Positions 43,963 through 52,346 are shown, numbered from the stretch's first letter. The stretch is 64,000 nucleotides of DNA from Hyphomicrobiales bacterium (GCA_900465665.1 UBJO01000049.1:186001-250000), one strand, 5' to 3'. The notes: generated by a model from the sequence alone, not told the origin. Numbers and translations: made by a program.

Positions 43963-43982
43963 ATATAAAGAAGTCTTTATAT
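43963..43982. promoter_or_regulatory. Perfect inverted repeat upstream of ahcY (probable operator)
   Basis: ATATAAAGA-AG-TCTTTATAT: 9 bp arms with a 2-bp centre, in the intergenic region between ptsH and ahcY. An AT-rich 20 bp dyad in a GC-rich genome suggests a repressor site. It resembles, from memory, the operators of SAH-responsive ArsR-family regulators in alphaproteobacteria; this was not checked. A GGTCCG-A-CGGACC hairpin (43991-44003) next to it may end the ptsH transcript. Confidence 0.6.
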
Positions 43983-44004
43983 GTTTATATGGTCCGACGG
44001 ACCG

Positions 44005-44283
44005 TTACATATCTTCGCCGAACTTGTTCTGGATCAGCTGGTCCAGCGCGTCGAGCGCCTGTTCGGCCTGGTTGCCGCTGGCCGAAACCAGAACGCTCGA
44101 GCCCGGGCTTGCTGCCAGCATCATCAACCCCATGATCGAGTTGCCGCCAACGGTCATCCCATCCTTCGAGACTGTGATCGAAGCGTCGAAGGTTTCGACC
44201 GTCTGCACGAATTTCGCCGAAGCGCGCGCATGCAGGCCACGCTTGTTGATGATGAGAATTTCGCGGGAGAGCTGGACGGTCAT
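44005..44283 (-). CDS. ptsH: HPr phosphocarrier protein (PTS)
   Basis: 92-residue HPr/NPr-type phosphocarrier. Phospho-acceptor His18 is in KRGLHARAS, and Ser49 in GNSIMGLMML is the site HprK would phosphorylate. In rhizobia it belongs to a regulatory PTS with PtsP, EIIA proteins and HprK rather than sugar uptake. It is the last gene of the chvI-chvG-hprK-EIIA-ptsH run, 10 bp after the EIIA gene. Confidence 0.94.
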   Translation of the reverse strand: MTVQLSREILIINKRGLHARASAKFVQTVETFDASITVSKDGMTVGGNSIMGLMMLAASPGSSVLVSASGNQAEQALDALDQLIQNKFGEDM

Positions 44284-44293
44284 CTGGGGCTCG

Positions 44294-44695
44294 TTATTTG
44301 CCGCTCAAGACGCGGCTGGCGACATTGATGTATTTGCGGCCGGCTTCGGATGCCTCGGCGAGCGCCTTTTCCATGTTGTCTTCGCCGCGCACGCCGGCGA
44401 GCTTGATCAGCATTGGCAGGTTCATGCCGGCGATCACTTCGGTATGTCCGCTGCTCATCACGGAGATCGCCAGATTGGAAGGAGTGCCACCGAACATGTC
44501 GGTCAGGATGACCACGCCATGGCCGTCATCGGCGTTTGCAACAGCGCCCAGAATATCCTGGCGTCGCTGATCCATGTCGTCTTCGGGGCCGATACAGACC
44601 GTCTCGATGAATTTCTGAGGACCGACAACATGTTCGACCGCATGACGAAACTCTTCAGCCAGCTTGCCGTGAGTGACAAGCACAAGTCCGATCAT
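44294..44695 (-). CDS. PTS EIIA component, mannose-type
   Basis: 133-residue EIIA-Man family protein. Active His9 is in LVLVTHGKLAEEF, and VILTDMFGGTPSN is the family motif. No membrane EIIB/C/D partner is nearby, so it probably acts as a regulatory phospho-switch with HPr and HprK. The frame opens to 44815, but ATG at 44695 with GGGAG upstream gives the family-typical start. It lies between hprK and ptsH. Called ptsM or manX in different rhizobial annotations. Confidence 0.92.
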   Translation of the reverse strand: MIGLVLVTHGKLAEEFRHAVEHVVGPQKFIETVCIGPEDDMDQRRQDILGAVANADDGHGVVILTDMFGGTPSNLAISVMSSGHTEVIAGMNLPMLIKLAGVRGEDNMEKALAEASEAGRKYINVASRVLSGK

Positions 44696-44848
44696 GATAC
44701 TACTGCTCCCAATGGCGTATGCAAACGGTAGGCCCAATATCGCAATGCAGCAATCGCGTCCACCGTGGGGGCACATCTTGGCTATGAAAAGCCGAATGGC
44801 AAGACAAAAATGCACGGTTTCGCGCGCCAGCTGCCGGTTTCGTGGGCA

Positions 44849-45301
44849 TTAGCGCCCGATTTCAGGTGCTTTGGCCATCAATACCGCCAGTGGAAGCGGC
44901 ACATTAGCCAGCAACCGAATGACGGGCAGCGTAATACCCTGCGAAACCACGGTCGTCTCACCCTCCGGCGGCACCCTGTCTTCCCCAGAAACATGGCCGG
45001 GGAGCACCGCATAATGCATGGGGGCTTCCTGGATAAAGGGGAGGCGAACGATTCCGGTTCCGCGCAGCTCGAGCATCCCTTGTATGGAGGGCGGGCAGGC
45101 CGCGATCGCGATGTTGTCCCGAACTGAGATCATCACTTGATCGTCGGCGACCAAGGCGGCATCGAGCCCGATCCTCTTCGCCTCGGTAAGACACGCAAAG
45201 GCGAGCATCGATTTGCCCCAGCCCGACGGCCCCATAAAAAGAAGCCCGGTCTTGCCGACGACGATCGCCGTCGCGTGAATATTGACCGGGGCCGCGGTCA
45301 T
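44849..45301 (-). CDS. hprK: HPr kinase/phosphorylase, short alphaproteobacterial form
   Basis: 150 residues comprising only the C-terminal catalytic half of Firmicute HprK (about 310 residues). Walker A GPSGWGKS is at residues 24-31 and the catalytic ALVADDQV segment follows. It would phosphorylate and dephosphorylate HPr at Ser49. The ATG overlaps the chvG stop (ATGA), so it is translationally coupled to the kinase gene. 153 bp separate it from the EIIA start. Confidence 0.93.
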   Translation of the reverse strand: MTAAPVNIHATAIVVGKTGLLFMGPSGWGKSMLAFACLTEAKRIGLDAALVADDQVMISVRDNIAIAACPPSIQGMLELRGTGIVRLPFIQEAPMHYAVLPGHVSGEDRVPPEGETTVVSQGITLPVIRLLANVPLPLAVLMAKAPEIGR

Positions 45302-47133
45302 GCGTTGGGATCTGCTGGAAGCGCAAGCGTGAAGCGGGCGCCGACCACCTCTTCGGTCTCGGCGTCGATGATGTTTTCGGCCCGCAGCGAGCCGCCATGC
45401 GCTTCAGCGATCTGCCGGCTGATGGAAAGGCCGAGGCCGGAATTCTGCCCAAAGCCTTCGGACTCAGGCCTGTCGGTATAAAAGCGCTCGAAGATGCGGT
45501 CGATGTTCTCCGCCTGAATGCCGGGGCCGTTATCCTCGATATAGACGATACAGCGCGAGCGGGTGCGCACCAGACGAACGGTGATTTTCCCGTCCTGGTC
45601 GGAGACGAAGGAGCGTGCGTTTTCGATCAGGTTGGTCACGATCTGGCCGATGCGCAGGTCGTGGCCGTTGACGAGGAAGCGCGTCTTCACGCCGGGCTTT
45701 CGCTCGATCGCGAATTCGATCTGTACTTCCTTCTTGCGGTTGCGGATCTGCCGCGAGATTTCCACGAGGTCACGAAGCAGAACCTCCAGATCCACCGATC
45801 CCGCATCGACGCGGGCAAGCTCGGCATCGAGGCGCGAGGCGTCGGAGATATCGCTGATCAGGCGGTCGAGACGGCGCACGTCATGCTGGATGACATCCAT
45901 AAGCCGCTTCTTGGAATCGTCGGATTTCGCCAGCGGCAGCGTCTCGACGGCGCTGCGCAGCGAGGTCAGCGGGTTCTTCAATTCGTGGCTGACGTCGGCC
46001 GCGAAACTCTCGATCGCGTCGATCCGGTCATAAAGCGCGGTCGTCATGTCGCGCAGCGCGATGGAGAGGTTGCCGATCTCGTCCTGGCGAACGGAGAAAT
46101 CAGGGATCTCCTCACGCTCCTTGGAGCCGCGGCGCACGCGGATCGCCGCAGCCGAAAGGCGGCGCAGTGGATTGGCGATCGTCGACGACAGCACCAGCGA
46201 CAGGAGCACGTTGACCAGCGTCGCGACGCCGAAGACGCGCATGATGCCAAGGCGCTCGGCATGAACGATGTTGTCGATGTCGCCGGCCTGCGTCGATAGC
46301 AGCAGCACGCCGAGCACAGCACGAAAACGCTGGATCGGCACCGCGACGGAAACGATCAGCTCGCCCTTTTCCGTGGTGCGGACGACAGCGCCGCGCACAC
46401 CGGTCAGCGCGTTCATGACTTCAGGGTAGATCGAGCCGTCGCCGCCGGGCGCTTCCTTGTAAAGCGGCAGGTTGCCCGGCTGCAGAACCTTGTTGAAGAT
46501 CGTCGTAAACCACTCGCCCCAGGTCTGCTCCTCATCGGCAACCGGCGGAAGGTCGAAGCGCAGCACCTGGCCGCGCGAGTAGAGATGGCGCGAATCGAGC
46601 AGCAGATTTGCGTCGGCATCGAAGATGCGCGCGCGCGTGCGGGTCGGCGAGATCAGGCGACGCAGAACCGGCGCGACCTTTTCCGGATCGATGGGAAACT
46701 CCAGGTCCTCGTCGTTCGGGACCGGCGTGATGCTCTGACCGGCCTGCAGCTCCAAGAGCTTTTCGGGATCGATGGTGATCGAGTTGGTATCGACCGAGGC
46801 CGAAGCCGAGACGGCGCCGGCGATGATCTCGCCCTGCGTCAACAGGCTCTCGACACGGGCGTCGATCAGCCCCTCGCGAAACTGGTTGAGGTAGAGAATG
46901 CCGCCGACGAGAACGACGAGCGCTGCGAGATTGAAGAAGAGGATGCGACGCGTCAGGCTGGAAAAGACGGCGTTGCCGAAGATACGGCGAATGATCGTGA
47001 AAGGATGCGACCAGCGTCGTCCCCTGACGCGTCGGCCTACGCCGTCTGCGTCATCCAGATCCTTCTCCTGCACCAACTGTGCCAACGACAGCCCTTTCGA
47101 AGAGCGGGCCGCGTCCGCGGCGCCGGCTCTCAT
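45298..47133 (-). CDS. chvG: Sensor histidine kinase ChvG (ExoS)
   Basis: 611-residue inner-membrane kinase that senses acid and envelope signals and, with ChvI, controls exopolysaccharide, motility and host-interaction genes in rhizobia. It has a cytoplasmic basic N-terminus, membrane helices FNLAALVVLVGGILYL and GVATLVNVLLSLVLSSTI flanking a periplasmic domain, HAMP, HisKA with His383 (DVSHELKNPL), and HATPase (IEDNGPGI, GLGLSISRQI). ATG at 47133 follows AGGA. It lies 28 bp after chvI and overlaps hprK by 4 bp. Confidence 0.95.
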   Translation of the reverse strand: MRAGAADAARSSKGLSLAQLVQEKDLDDADGVGRRVRGRRWSHPFTIIRRIFGNAVFSSLTRRILFFNLAALVVLVGGILYLNQFREGLIDARVESLLTQGEIIAGAVSASASVDTNSITIDPEKLLELQAGQSITPVPNDEDLEFPIDPEKVAPVLRRLISPTRTRARIFDADANLLLDSRHLYSRGQVLRFDLPPVADEEQTWGEWFTTIFNKVLQPGNLPLYKEAPGGDGSIYPEVMNALTGVRGAVVRTTEKGELIVSVAVPIQRFRAVLGVLLLSTQAGDIDNIVHAERLGIMRVFGVATLVNVLLSLVLSSTIANPLRRLSAAAIRVRRGSKEREEIPDFSVRQDEIGNLSIALRDMTTALYDRIDAIESFAADVSHELKNPLTSLRSAVETLPLAKSDDSKKRLMDVIQHDVRRLDRLISDISDASRLDAELARVDAGSVDLEVLLRDLVEISRQIRNRKKEVQIEFAIERKPGVKTRFLVNGHDLRIGQIVTNLIENARSFVSDQDGKITVRLVRTRSRCIVYIEDNGPGIQAENIDRIFERFYTDRPESEGFGQNSGLGLSISRQIAEAHGGSLRAENIIDAETEEVVGARFTLALPADPNA

Positions 47134-47161
47134 ATATTCCTATCCGCCGCGCCCTTAGGCG

Positions 47162-47893
47162 TCAGGCTGCTTCGCGGAAGCGGTATCCCACTCCGTAGAG
47201 CGTTTCAATCATATCAAAGTCGTTGTCGACCATCTTGAATTTCTTGCGCAGCCGCTTGATGTGGCTGTCGATGGTGCGGTCGTCGACATAGACCTGCTCG
47301 TCATAGGCCGCATCCATCAGCGCGTCACGGCTTTTCACGACGCCGGGGCGCTGCGCCAGCGAGTGCAGGATCAGGAATTCGGTGACGGTCAGCGTCACAG
47401 GTTCGCTCTTCCAGGTGCAGGTGTGGCGTTCCTGGTCCATCACAAGCTGGCCGCGCTCAAGCGAGCGCGCGAGCTGTGCGGCACCGGGCTTGGGTGCTGC
47501 ACCCGTCGCGGCAGCTGCCGCGGCTTCACGGCCGGCGGCGCGGCGCAGGACGGCGCGAACGCGCTCGACCAGCAGTCGCTGTGAGAACGGCTTGGTGATG
47601 AAGTCGTCGGCGCCCATCTTCAGGCCGAAAAGTTCGTCGATCTCTTCATCCTTGGAGGTAAGGAAAATCACCGGCATGTCGGATTTCTGGCGCAGACGGC
47701 GCAGCAGTTCCATTCCGTCCATGCGCGGCATCTTGATATCGAAGATCGCCAGATGCGGCGGGCGGGCGAGAAGACCGTCAAGGGCCGAGGCGCCATCCGT
47801 ATAGGTCTCGACCTTGTATCCTTCGGCCTCAAGCGCGATCGACACCGAGGTCAGGATGTTACGGTCGTCATCAACGAGCGCGATTGTCGGCAT
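47162..47893 (-). CDS. chvI: Response regulator ChvI
   Basis: 243-residue OmpR-type regulator paired with ChvG. Receiver residues: acidic VDDD at the N-terminus, phospho-acceptor Asp52 in FDIKMPRMDG, and Lys in FITKPFS. An Ala-rich linker precedes a winged-helix domain (DRTIDSHIKRLRKKF). ATG at 47893 gives MPTIALVDDD like other rhizobial ChvI; ATG at 47911 would add six residues and is also possible. It is divergent from pckA across an AT-rich 342 bp region. Confidence 0.95.
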   Translation of the reverse strand: MPTIALVDDDRNILTSVSIALEAEGYKVETYTDGASALDGLLARPPHLAIFDIKMPRMDGMELLRRLRQKSDMPVIFLTSKDEEIDELFGLKMGADDFITKPFSQRLLVERVRAVLRRAAGREAAAAAATGAAPKPGAAQLARSLERGQLVMDQERHTCTWKSEPVTLTVTEFLILHSLAQRPGVVKSRDALMDAAYDEQVYVDDRTIDSHIKRLRKKFKMVDNDFDMIETLYGVGYRFREAA

Positions 47894-48235
47894 TGTATTC
47901 GTCTCCGTCATCTAATGCGCGTCTCCAGGTTTTTTGAAGGTCCCCAGGCGGCCATATGAACCGGATGCGCTTATGGGGATAAAGGTGGAACAAATTGTGG
48001 CAAAGATAAAGGGTGGGGCGATCGGTAATTTTTGAAAACAACCGAAAGTCGTGCAGTGAAATCGACTACGCCAAGCCAGTTCAAACGATTTAAAATAAAA
48101 GCCAGAAATTTAAATCGATTAAATAACTGATATCATTAAATAATATCGATTTATGCCACTTGCGTTTTAAAAATCCTGTCCGTAGGTTCGCGCTCAGTTC
48201 TTAACGGCGTTGAGCCCCAAGGGAAGGAAATGACC
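47894..48235. promoter_or_regulatory. AT-rich divergent regulatory region between chvI and pckA
   Basis: No gene is seen. The right half (about 48080-48175) is unusually AT-rich and holds three related sequences, CGATTTAAA (from 48086), CGATTAAAT (from 48116) and CGATTTATG (from 48147), spaced 30 and 31 bp. The middle one sits in an imperfect palindrome ATTTAA-ATCGA-TTAAAT (48108-48124). pckA of Sinorhizobium is known to be under a LacI-family regulator (PckR); central-CG palindromes here fit that type, as an inference. Confidence 0.6.
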
Positions 48236-49846
48236 ATGGAGCAGTTCGGTACACACAACCCAGCGATAGAGCTGGCGACGGCAGGTTTCGCAGGCGCGAA
48301 GAGCGTTCGCTATAACTTCACCGCTGCCTCCCTCTATGAAGACTCGATTCGCCGGGGAGAAGCCGAACTCACCGCTCACGGCGCCTTGCGGGCATTGACC
48401 GGCCAGCACACCGGCCGCTCGCCCAAGGACAAGTTCGTCGTGCGTGACGCGAATACCGATGGCCAGATCTGGTGGGACAACAACAAGCCCATGTCGCCCG
48501 AGCATTTCGCGCTTATGAAGCAGGACATGCTGGCGCACGCCGCCGGCAAGGAGCTCTTCGTGCAGGACCTGATCGGCGGCGCCGATGAGGCGAATGCGCT
48601 GCCGACCCGCGTCGTCACCGAGCTTGCCTGGCATTCGCTGTTCATCCGCAACCTGCTGATCCGGCCGGAACGTTCCACGCTGGAGAGCTTTGCGCCGAAG
48701 CTGACGATCATCGACCTGCCGACTTTCAAGGCCGATCCGGAACGCTACGGCTGCCGCACCGAAACCGTCATCGCCTGCGACCTGACGAACGGCGAAATCC
48801 TGATCGCCGGCACCTTCTACGCCGGCGAGATGAAGAAGTCGGTTTTCACGGCGCTGAACTACCTGTTGCCGGCCAAGGGCGTCATGCCCATGCACTGCTC
48901 GGCCAACGTCGGCCCGGATGGCGATGCCGCGGTCTTCTTCGGCCTGTCGGGCACCGGCAAGACGACGCTTTCGGCAGATCCGGCCCGCACGCTCATCGGC
49001 GACGACGAGCACGGTTGGGGCGAGGACGGCATCTTCAATTTCGAGGGTGGCTGCTACGCCAAGACCATCCGCCTCTCGGCCGAAGCGGAGCCGGAGATCT
49101 ACGCAACGACGCAGCGCTTCGGCACCGTGCTCGAAAACGTCGTGCTCGATGAAAACCGCGTTCCCGATTTCAACGATGGTTCGCTCACGGAAAACACCCG
49201 TTGCGCCTATCCGCTCGATTTCATCCCGAACGCTTCGGAAACCGGCCGCGCCGGCCATCCGAAGACGATCATCATGCTGACGGCCGATGCCTTCGGCGTC
49301 ATGCCGCCGATCGCCAAGCTGACTCCGGATCAGGCCATGTACCACTTCCTGTCCGGCTACACCGCCAAGGTCGCCGGCACGGAGCGCGGCGTGACCGAGC
49401 CGGAAGCAACCTTCTCGACCTGCTTCGGCGCCCCGTTCATGCCCCGGCACCCGTCGGAATACGGCAATCTGCTGAAGGAGCTGATCGGCCGCCACGGCGT
49501 CGAATGCTGGCTCGTCAACACTGGCTGGACCGGCGGCGCCTATGGCACCGGCAAGCGCATGCCGATCAAGGCGACGCGTGCGTTGCTCGCAGCCGCGCTT
49601 TCGGGCGAACTCAGCAAGTCCGATTTCCGCGCCGATCCGAACTTCGGCTTCGCCGTTCCGGTTGCGGTTGCGGGCGTTGAAAGCGGCATTCTCGATCCGC
49701 GCTCGACCTGGGCCGATGCTGCCGCCTATGACGCGCAGGCGAACAAGCTGGTGACCATGTTCATCGACAATTTCGCCAAGTTCGAAGGTCACGTCGACGG
49801 CGGAGTGCGCGATGCGGCCCCGGGTTTTCGGGTAGCCGCTGAGTAA
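48236..49846 (+). CDS. pckA: Phosphoenolpyruvate carboxykinase (ATP)
   Basis: Converts oxaloacetate to PEP in gluconeogenesis; 536 residues. Substrate-binding region YAGEMKKSVFT, P-loop FFGLSGTGKTTLSA, and metal-binding LIGDDEHGW are present. ATG at 48236 sits 8 bp after GGAAGG, better spaced than ATG at 48230, and MEQFGTHNPA matches rhizobial starts. It is needed for growth on organic acids and is probably regulated from the AT-rich region upstream. A terminator follows, overlapping a parS-like site. Confidence 0.97.
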   Translation: MEQFGTHNPAIELATAGFAGAKSVRYNFTAASLYEDSIRRGEAELTAHGALRALTGQHTGRSPKDKFVVRDANTDGQIWWDNNKPMSPEHFALMKQDMLAHAAGKELFVQDLIGGADEANALPTRVVTELAWHSLFIRNLLIRPERSTLESFAPKLTIIDLPTFKADPERYGCRTETVIACDLTNGEILIAGTFYAGEMKKSVFTALNYLLPAKGVMPMHCSANVGPDGDAAVFFGLSGTGKTTLSADPARTLIGDDEHGWGEDGIFNFEGGCYAKTIRLSAEAEPEIYATTQRFGTVLENVVLDENRVPDFNDGSLTENTRCAYPLDFIPNASETGRAGHPKTIIMLTADAFGVMPPIAKLTPDQAMYHFLSGYTAKVAGTERGVTEPEATFSTCFGAPFMPRHPSEYGNLLKELIGRHGVECWLVNTGWTGGAYGTGKRMPIKATRALLAAALSGELSKSDFRADPNFGFAVPVAVAGVESGILDPRSTWADAAAYDAQANKLVTMFIDNFAKFEGHVDGGVRDAAPGFRVAAE

Positions 49847-49865
49847 ATCAGCGACAACTGATTGA

Positions 49866-49881
49866 TGATTCACGTGAAACC
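49866..49881. other. parS: parS-like site 5, distant from parAB
   Basis: TGATTCACGTGAAACC differs from the parS consensus at two positions: one within the core and one at the outer edge. It lies about 46 kb from rsmG and overlaps the left arm of the pckA terminator. It has the same GATTC variant as the aroE site. Confidence 0.5.
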
Positions 49882-49905
49882 CGGTCTTGAATGGCCGGGT
49901 TTTGC
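49877..49905 (+). terminator. Terminator of pckA
   Basis: 8 bp stem AAACCCGG / CCGGGTTT with a 10-nt loop, followed by TTGCG. It lies 31 bp past the pckA stop. Confidence 0.65.
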
Positions 49906-49955
49906 GCGTTTTGAAGCGCCTTTCCAAGCGGGAGGCGATGTGAGATAGACATCAC

Positions 49956-50390
49956 ATGGCCAGCGACCCGCTCTATATCAACGACAGGATCACCATCTCA
50001 GGATGGGAACTGACGGAACAGTTCGTTCTGGCGGGCGGTCCCGGCGGGCAGAACGTCAACAAGGTCTCGACATCAGTCCAGCTGTTCTTCAACATCCAGA
50101 ATTCGCCGGCGCTGAACGAGCGTGTGAAGATCAACGCCGTGAAACTGGCAGGCCGTCGCATGTCCAAGGAAGGCGTGCTGATGATCGAGGCCAGCCGCTT
50201 CCGCAGCCAGGAACGCAACCGCGAGGATGCGCGCGAACGGCTGAAGGAACTGATCCTTGAGGCCGCCAAGCCGCCGCCGCCGCCACGCAAGAAGACCAAG
50301 CCGACCAAGGGCTCCGTGGAACGCCGGCTGAAGGCCAAGTCCGGCCGCTCCGACGTTAAGAAGATGCGCAGCCGCCCGAGCGGCGAGTAA
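49956..50390 (+). CDS. arfB: Alternative ribosome-rescue factor ArfB (YaeJ)
   Basis: Peptidyl-tRNA hydrolase that frees stalled ribosomes lacking a stop codon; 144 residues. The catalytic GGQ motif lies in GGPGGQNVNK at residues 27-36, and the basic C-terminal tail (KKTKPTKGSVERRLKAKSGR) that enters the mRNA channel is intact. No RF2-like N-terminal domain. It lies 16 bp upstream of alkB on the same strand. Confidence 0.94.
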   Translation: MASDPLYINDRITISGWELTEQFVLAGGPGGQNVNKVSTSVQLFFNIQNSPALNERVKINAVKLAGRRMSKEGVLMIEASRFRSQERNREDARERLKELILEAAKPPPPPRKKTKPTKGSVERRLKAKSGRSDVKKMRSRPSGE

Positions 50391-50406
50391 GCCAGAGGAG
50401 GGCGCG

Positions 50407-51018
50407 ATGCTGCAGCTGCCGAACGGCATTCGCCACAGCCCGGATTATCTGAGCCGCCCCCGCCAGGAAGCTCTGGTCGACATCATCCGCTCTGTCGTTG
50501 CCGAAGCGCCGCTCTACACACCCGTCATGCCCGGCACCGGCAAGCCCATGTCGGTGCGCATGACCAATTGCGGCTCGCTCGGCTGGGTCACCGATAGGGA
50601 ACGCGGCTACCGCTACCAGCCGACCCATCCGGCCACGGGAAAACCATGGCCGGCAATCCCCGGCGAATTGCTTGATATTTGGAATGATGTCTCGGGCTAC
50701 GGCAAGCCACCCGAGGCCTGCCTCGTCAACTTCTACGCGGACGACGCTAAAATGGGCCTACACCAGGACAAAGACGAGCAGGACCTTTCGGCGCCCGTCG
50801 TGTCGATCTCGCTCGGCAACACCTGCCTGTTTCGCGTCGGTGGCTTGGAGCGAACGGAAAAGACCACGTCCTTCAAGCTCTCCAGCGGCGATGTCGTCAT
50901 TCTCGGCGGGCAGGGGCGTCTGTGCTTCCACGGCGTCGACCGCATTTACCCGTCGACATCCACGCTTCTGAAAAATGGCGGCCGCATCAACCTCACGCTT
51001 CGGCGCGTGACGCCTTAA
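50407..51018 (+). CDS. alkB: Alpha-ketoglutarate-dependent dioxygenase AlkB
   Basis: Fe(II)/2-oxoglutarate enzyme that repairs 1-methyladenine and 3-methylcytosine; 203 residues. It has the NFYADDAKMGLHQDKDE segment with the HxD metal pair, the downstream His in CFHGVDRIY, and RINLTLRRV binding 2-oxoglutarate. GAGGAG precedes the ATG. The stop overlaps the coaA stop on the other strand within TTAA (51015-51018). Confidence 0.94.
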   Translation: MLQLPNGIRHSPDYLSRPRQEALVDIIRSVVAEAPLYTPVMPGTGKPMSVRMTNCGSLGWVTDRERGYRYQPTHPATGKPWPAIPGELLDIWNDVSGYGKPPEACLVNFYADDAKMGLHQDKDEQDLSAPVVSISLGNTCLFRVGGLERTEKTTSFKLSSGDVVILGGQGRLCFHGVDRIYPSTSTLLKNGGRINLTLRRVTP

Positions 51019-52010
51019 AGCTTGCGGAGCGCCACCTGCTCGATCAGGTGGTTCTGCCCCTTGCGCAGGATCAGATCAGCGCGCGGGCGCGTCGGCAGGA
51101 TGTTCTCGCGCAGGTTCTTCAGGTTGATGTTCTGCCAGAGCCCCTCGGCGATCGACAGCGCTTCCTCCTCGCTGATCGAGGCGTAGCGGTGGAAGAACGA
51201 GTTGGGATCGCGGAAGGCGGTCTCGCGCAGGCCCATGAAACGAGTCACGTACCAGTCGTGAATCCGGCTTTCATCCGCGTCGATATAGATCGAGAAGTCG
51301 AAGAAATCCGAGACCATCGGCACAATCTTGCCGCCCGCCGGCAGGTCGCGCGATTGCAGCACGTTGATGCCTTCGAAGATCAGGATGTCGGGCCGGTCGA
51401 TGATCTTGTATTCGTTCGGCAGCACGTCATAGACAAGGTGCGAGTAGGAGGGCGCCTTGACGTCGGGCTGCCCGGCCTTGATCGCCGCCAGAAACCGCAG
51501 GATCGCACCCGTGTCATAGCTCTCCGGGAAACCCTTGCGCTGCATCAGGTTTTCCCGCTGCAGCACGGCGTTCGGGTAGAGAAAGCCATCCGTGGTCACG
51601 AGATCCACCTTCGGGCTCGACGGCCAGCGGCGCAGAAGCTCTTTCAGAATACGCGCGGTGGTCGACTTCCCCACCGCCACGGAGCCGGCGATCCCGATCA
51701 CGAACGGCGTCTTCGCCACGTTCGACAGGCTGAGGAACCGGTTGCGCTGCTTGAATAGGAGCAGCGACGATTCCACATGCGCCGAAAGCAGGCGCGACAC
51801 CGAGAGATAGATGCGCCGGACTTCGTCGAGATCGATCGGGTCGCCCATCGAGCGCAGTCGCTTGACTTCGTCGGAGGTCAGCGTCATCGGCGTATCCGCC
51901 CTGAACTTCGCCCATTCCTCGGATGAAAAGAAGTGATAGGGCGAATAGGCATTCGCCTGGAAATGATCGTGCGCCTCGGGCGCACCGGTGATCTGTCTTG
52001 CGATACCCAT
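51015..52010 (-). CDS. coaA: Pantothenate kinase (type I)
   Basis: First committed step of CoA synthesis; 331 residues. P-loop GSVAVGKSTTARIL is near residue 105, with the conserved LVTTDGFLYPN and FEGINVLQ segments. It is the last gene of the histidine operon: its ATG overlaps the hisE stop by one base. No terminator is visible between it and the convergent alkB. Confidence 0.96.
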   Translation of the reverse strand: MGIARQITGAPEAHDHFQANAYSPYHFFSSEEWAKFRADTPMTLTSDEVKRLRSMGDPIDLDEVRRIYLSVSRLLSAHVESSLLLFKQRNRFLSLSNVAKTPFVIGIAGSVAVGKSTTARILKELLRRWPSSPKVDLVTTDGFLYPNAVLQRENLMQRKGFPESYDTGAILRFLAAIKAGQPDVKAPSYSHLVYDVLPNEYKIIDRPDILIFEGINVLQSRDLPAGGKIVPMVSDFFDFSIYIDADESRIHDWYVTRFMGLRETAFRDPNSFFHRYASISEEEALSIAEGLWQNINLKNLRENILPTRPRADLILRKGQNHLIEQVALRKL

Positions 52011-52330
52011 CAGCTTTGCCGACTGGCCTTCTCCCTGAGGCCGGATTGAGCGGTACGGCGCTCAAGTTCCGCCATGACATCTTGTAGCGGAATACCGGCG
52101 ATCTTCAATACGACCAAGAGATGATAGAGCACGTCGGCCGCCTCGTAGGTGAGGTTTTCGCGGTCGTCGGTGACGGCTGCCATCACGGCTTCGATCGCTT
52201 CCTCGCCAAGCTTCTTCGCCGCCTTCGGCTGGCCCGCCGCAACGAGCTTCGCCGTCCAGGATTCGTCGGGCGCGGCCTTCGACCGCGCGTCGACGATCTT
52301 TTCGAGGTCGCTGAGTGTGAATTCGCTCAT
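52010..52330 (-). CDS. hisE: Phosphoribosyl-ATP pyrophosphatase
   Basis: Second step of histidine synthesis; 106 residues of the MazG-like all-alpha fold. The metal-binding motif appears as KKLGEEAIEAVMAAV and YEAADVLYHLLVVL. The open frame extends to 52453 into hisF, but ATG at 52330 (MSEFTLSDLEKIV) matches the family; 52333 would add one Met. The ribosome-binding site is weak. It lies 16 bp after hisF. Confidence 0.94.
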   Translation of the reverse strand: MSEFTLSDLEKIVDARSKAAPDESWTAKLVAAGQPKAAKKLGEEAIEAVMAAVTDDRENLTYEAADVLYHLLVVLKIAGIPLQDVMAELERRTAQSGLREKASRQS

Positions 52331-52346
52331 CATATCGCTTTCAGTC

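Noticed and set aside
43839..44004. SAH or SAM riboswitch upstream of ahcY
   Set aside because: No convincing conserved riboswitch core was seen; the one clear structure is the short AT-rich dyad, which fits a protein operator better.
48105..48125. CtrA-type TTAA-N7-TTAA site upstream of pckA
   Set aside because: The TTAA pair is separated by 5 bp, not 7, and the region is AT-rich enough to produce TTAA by chance.
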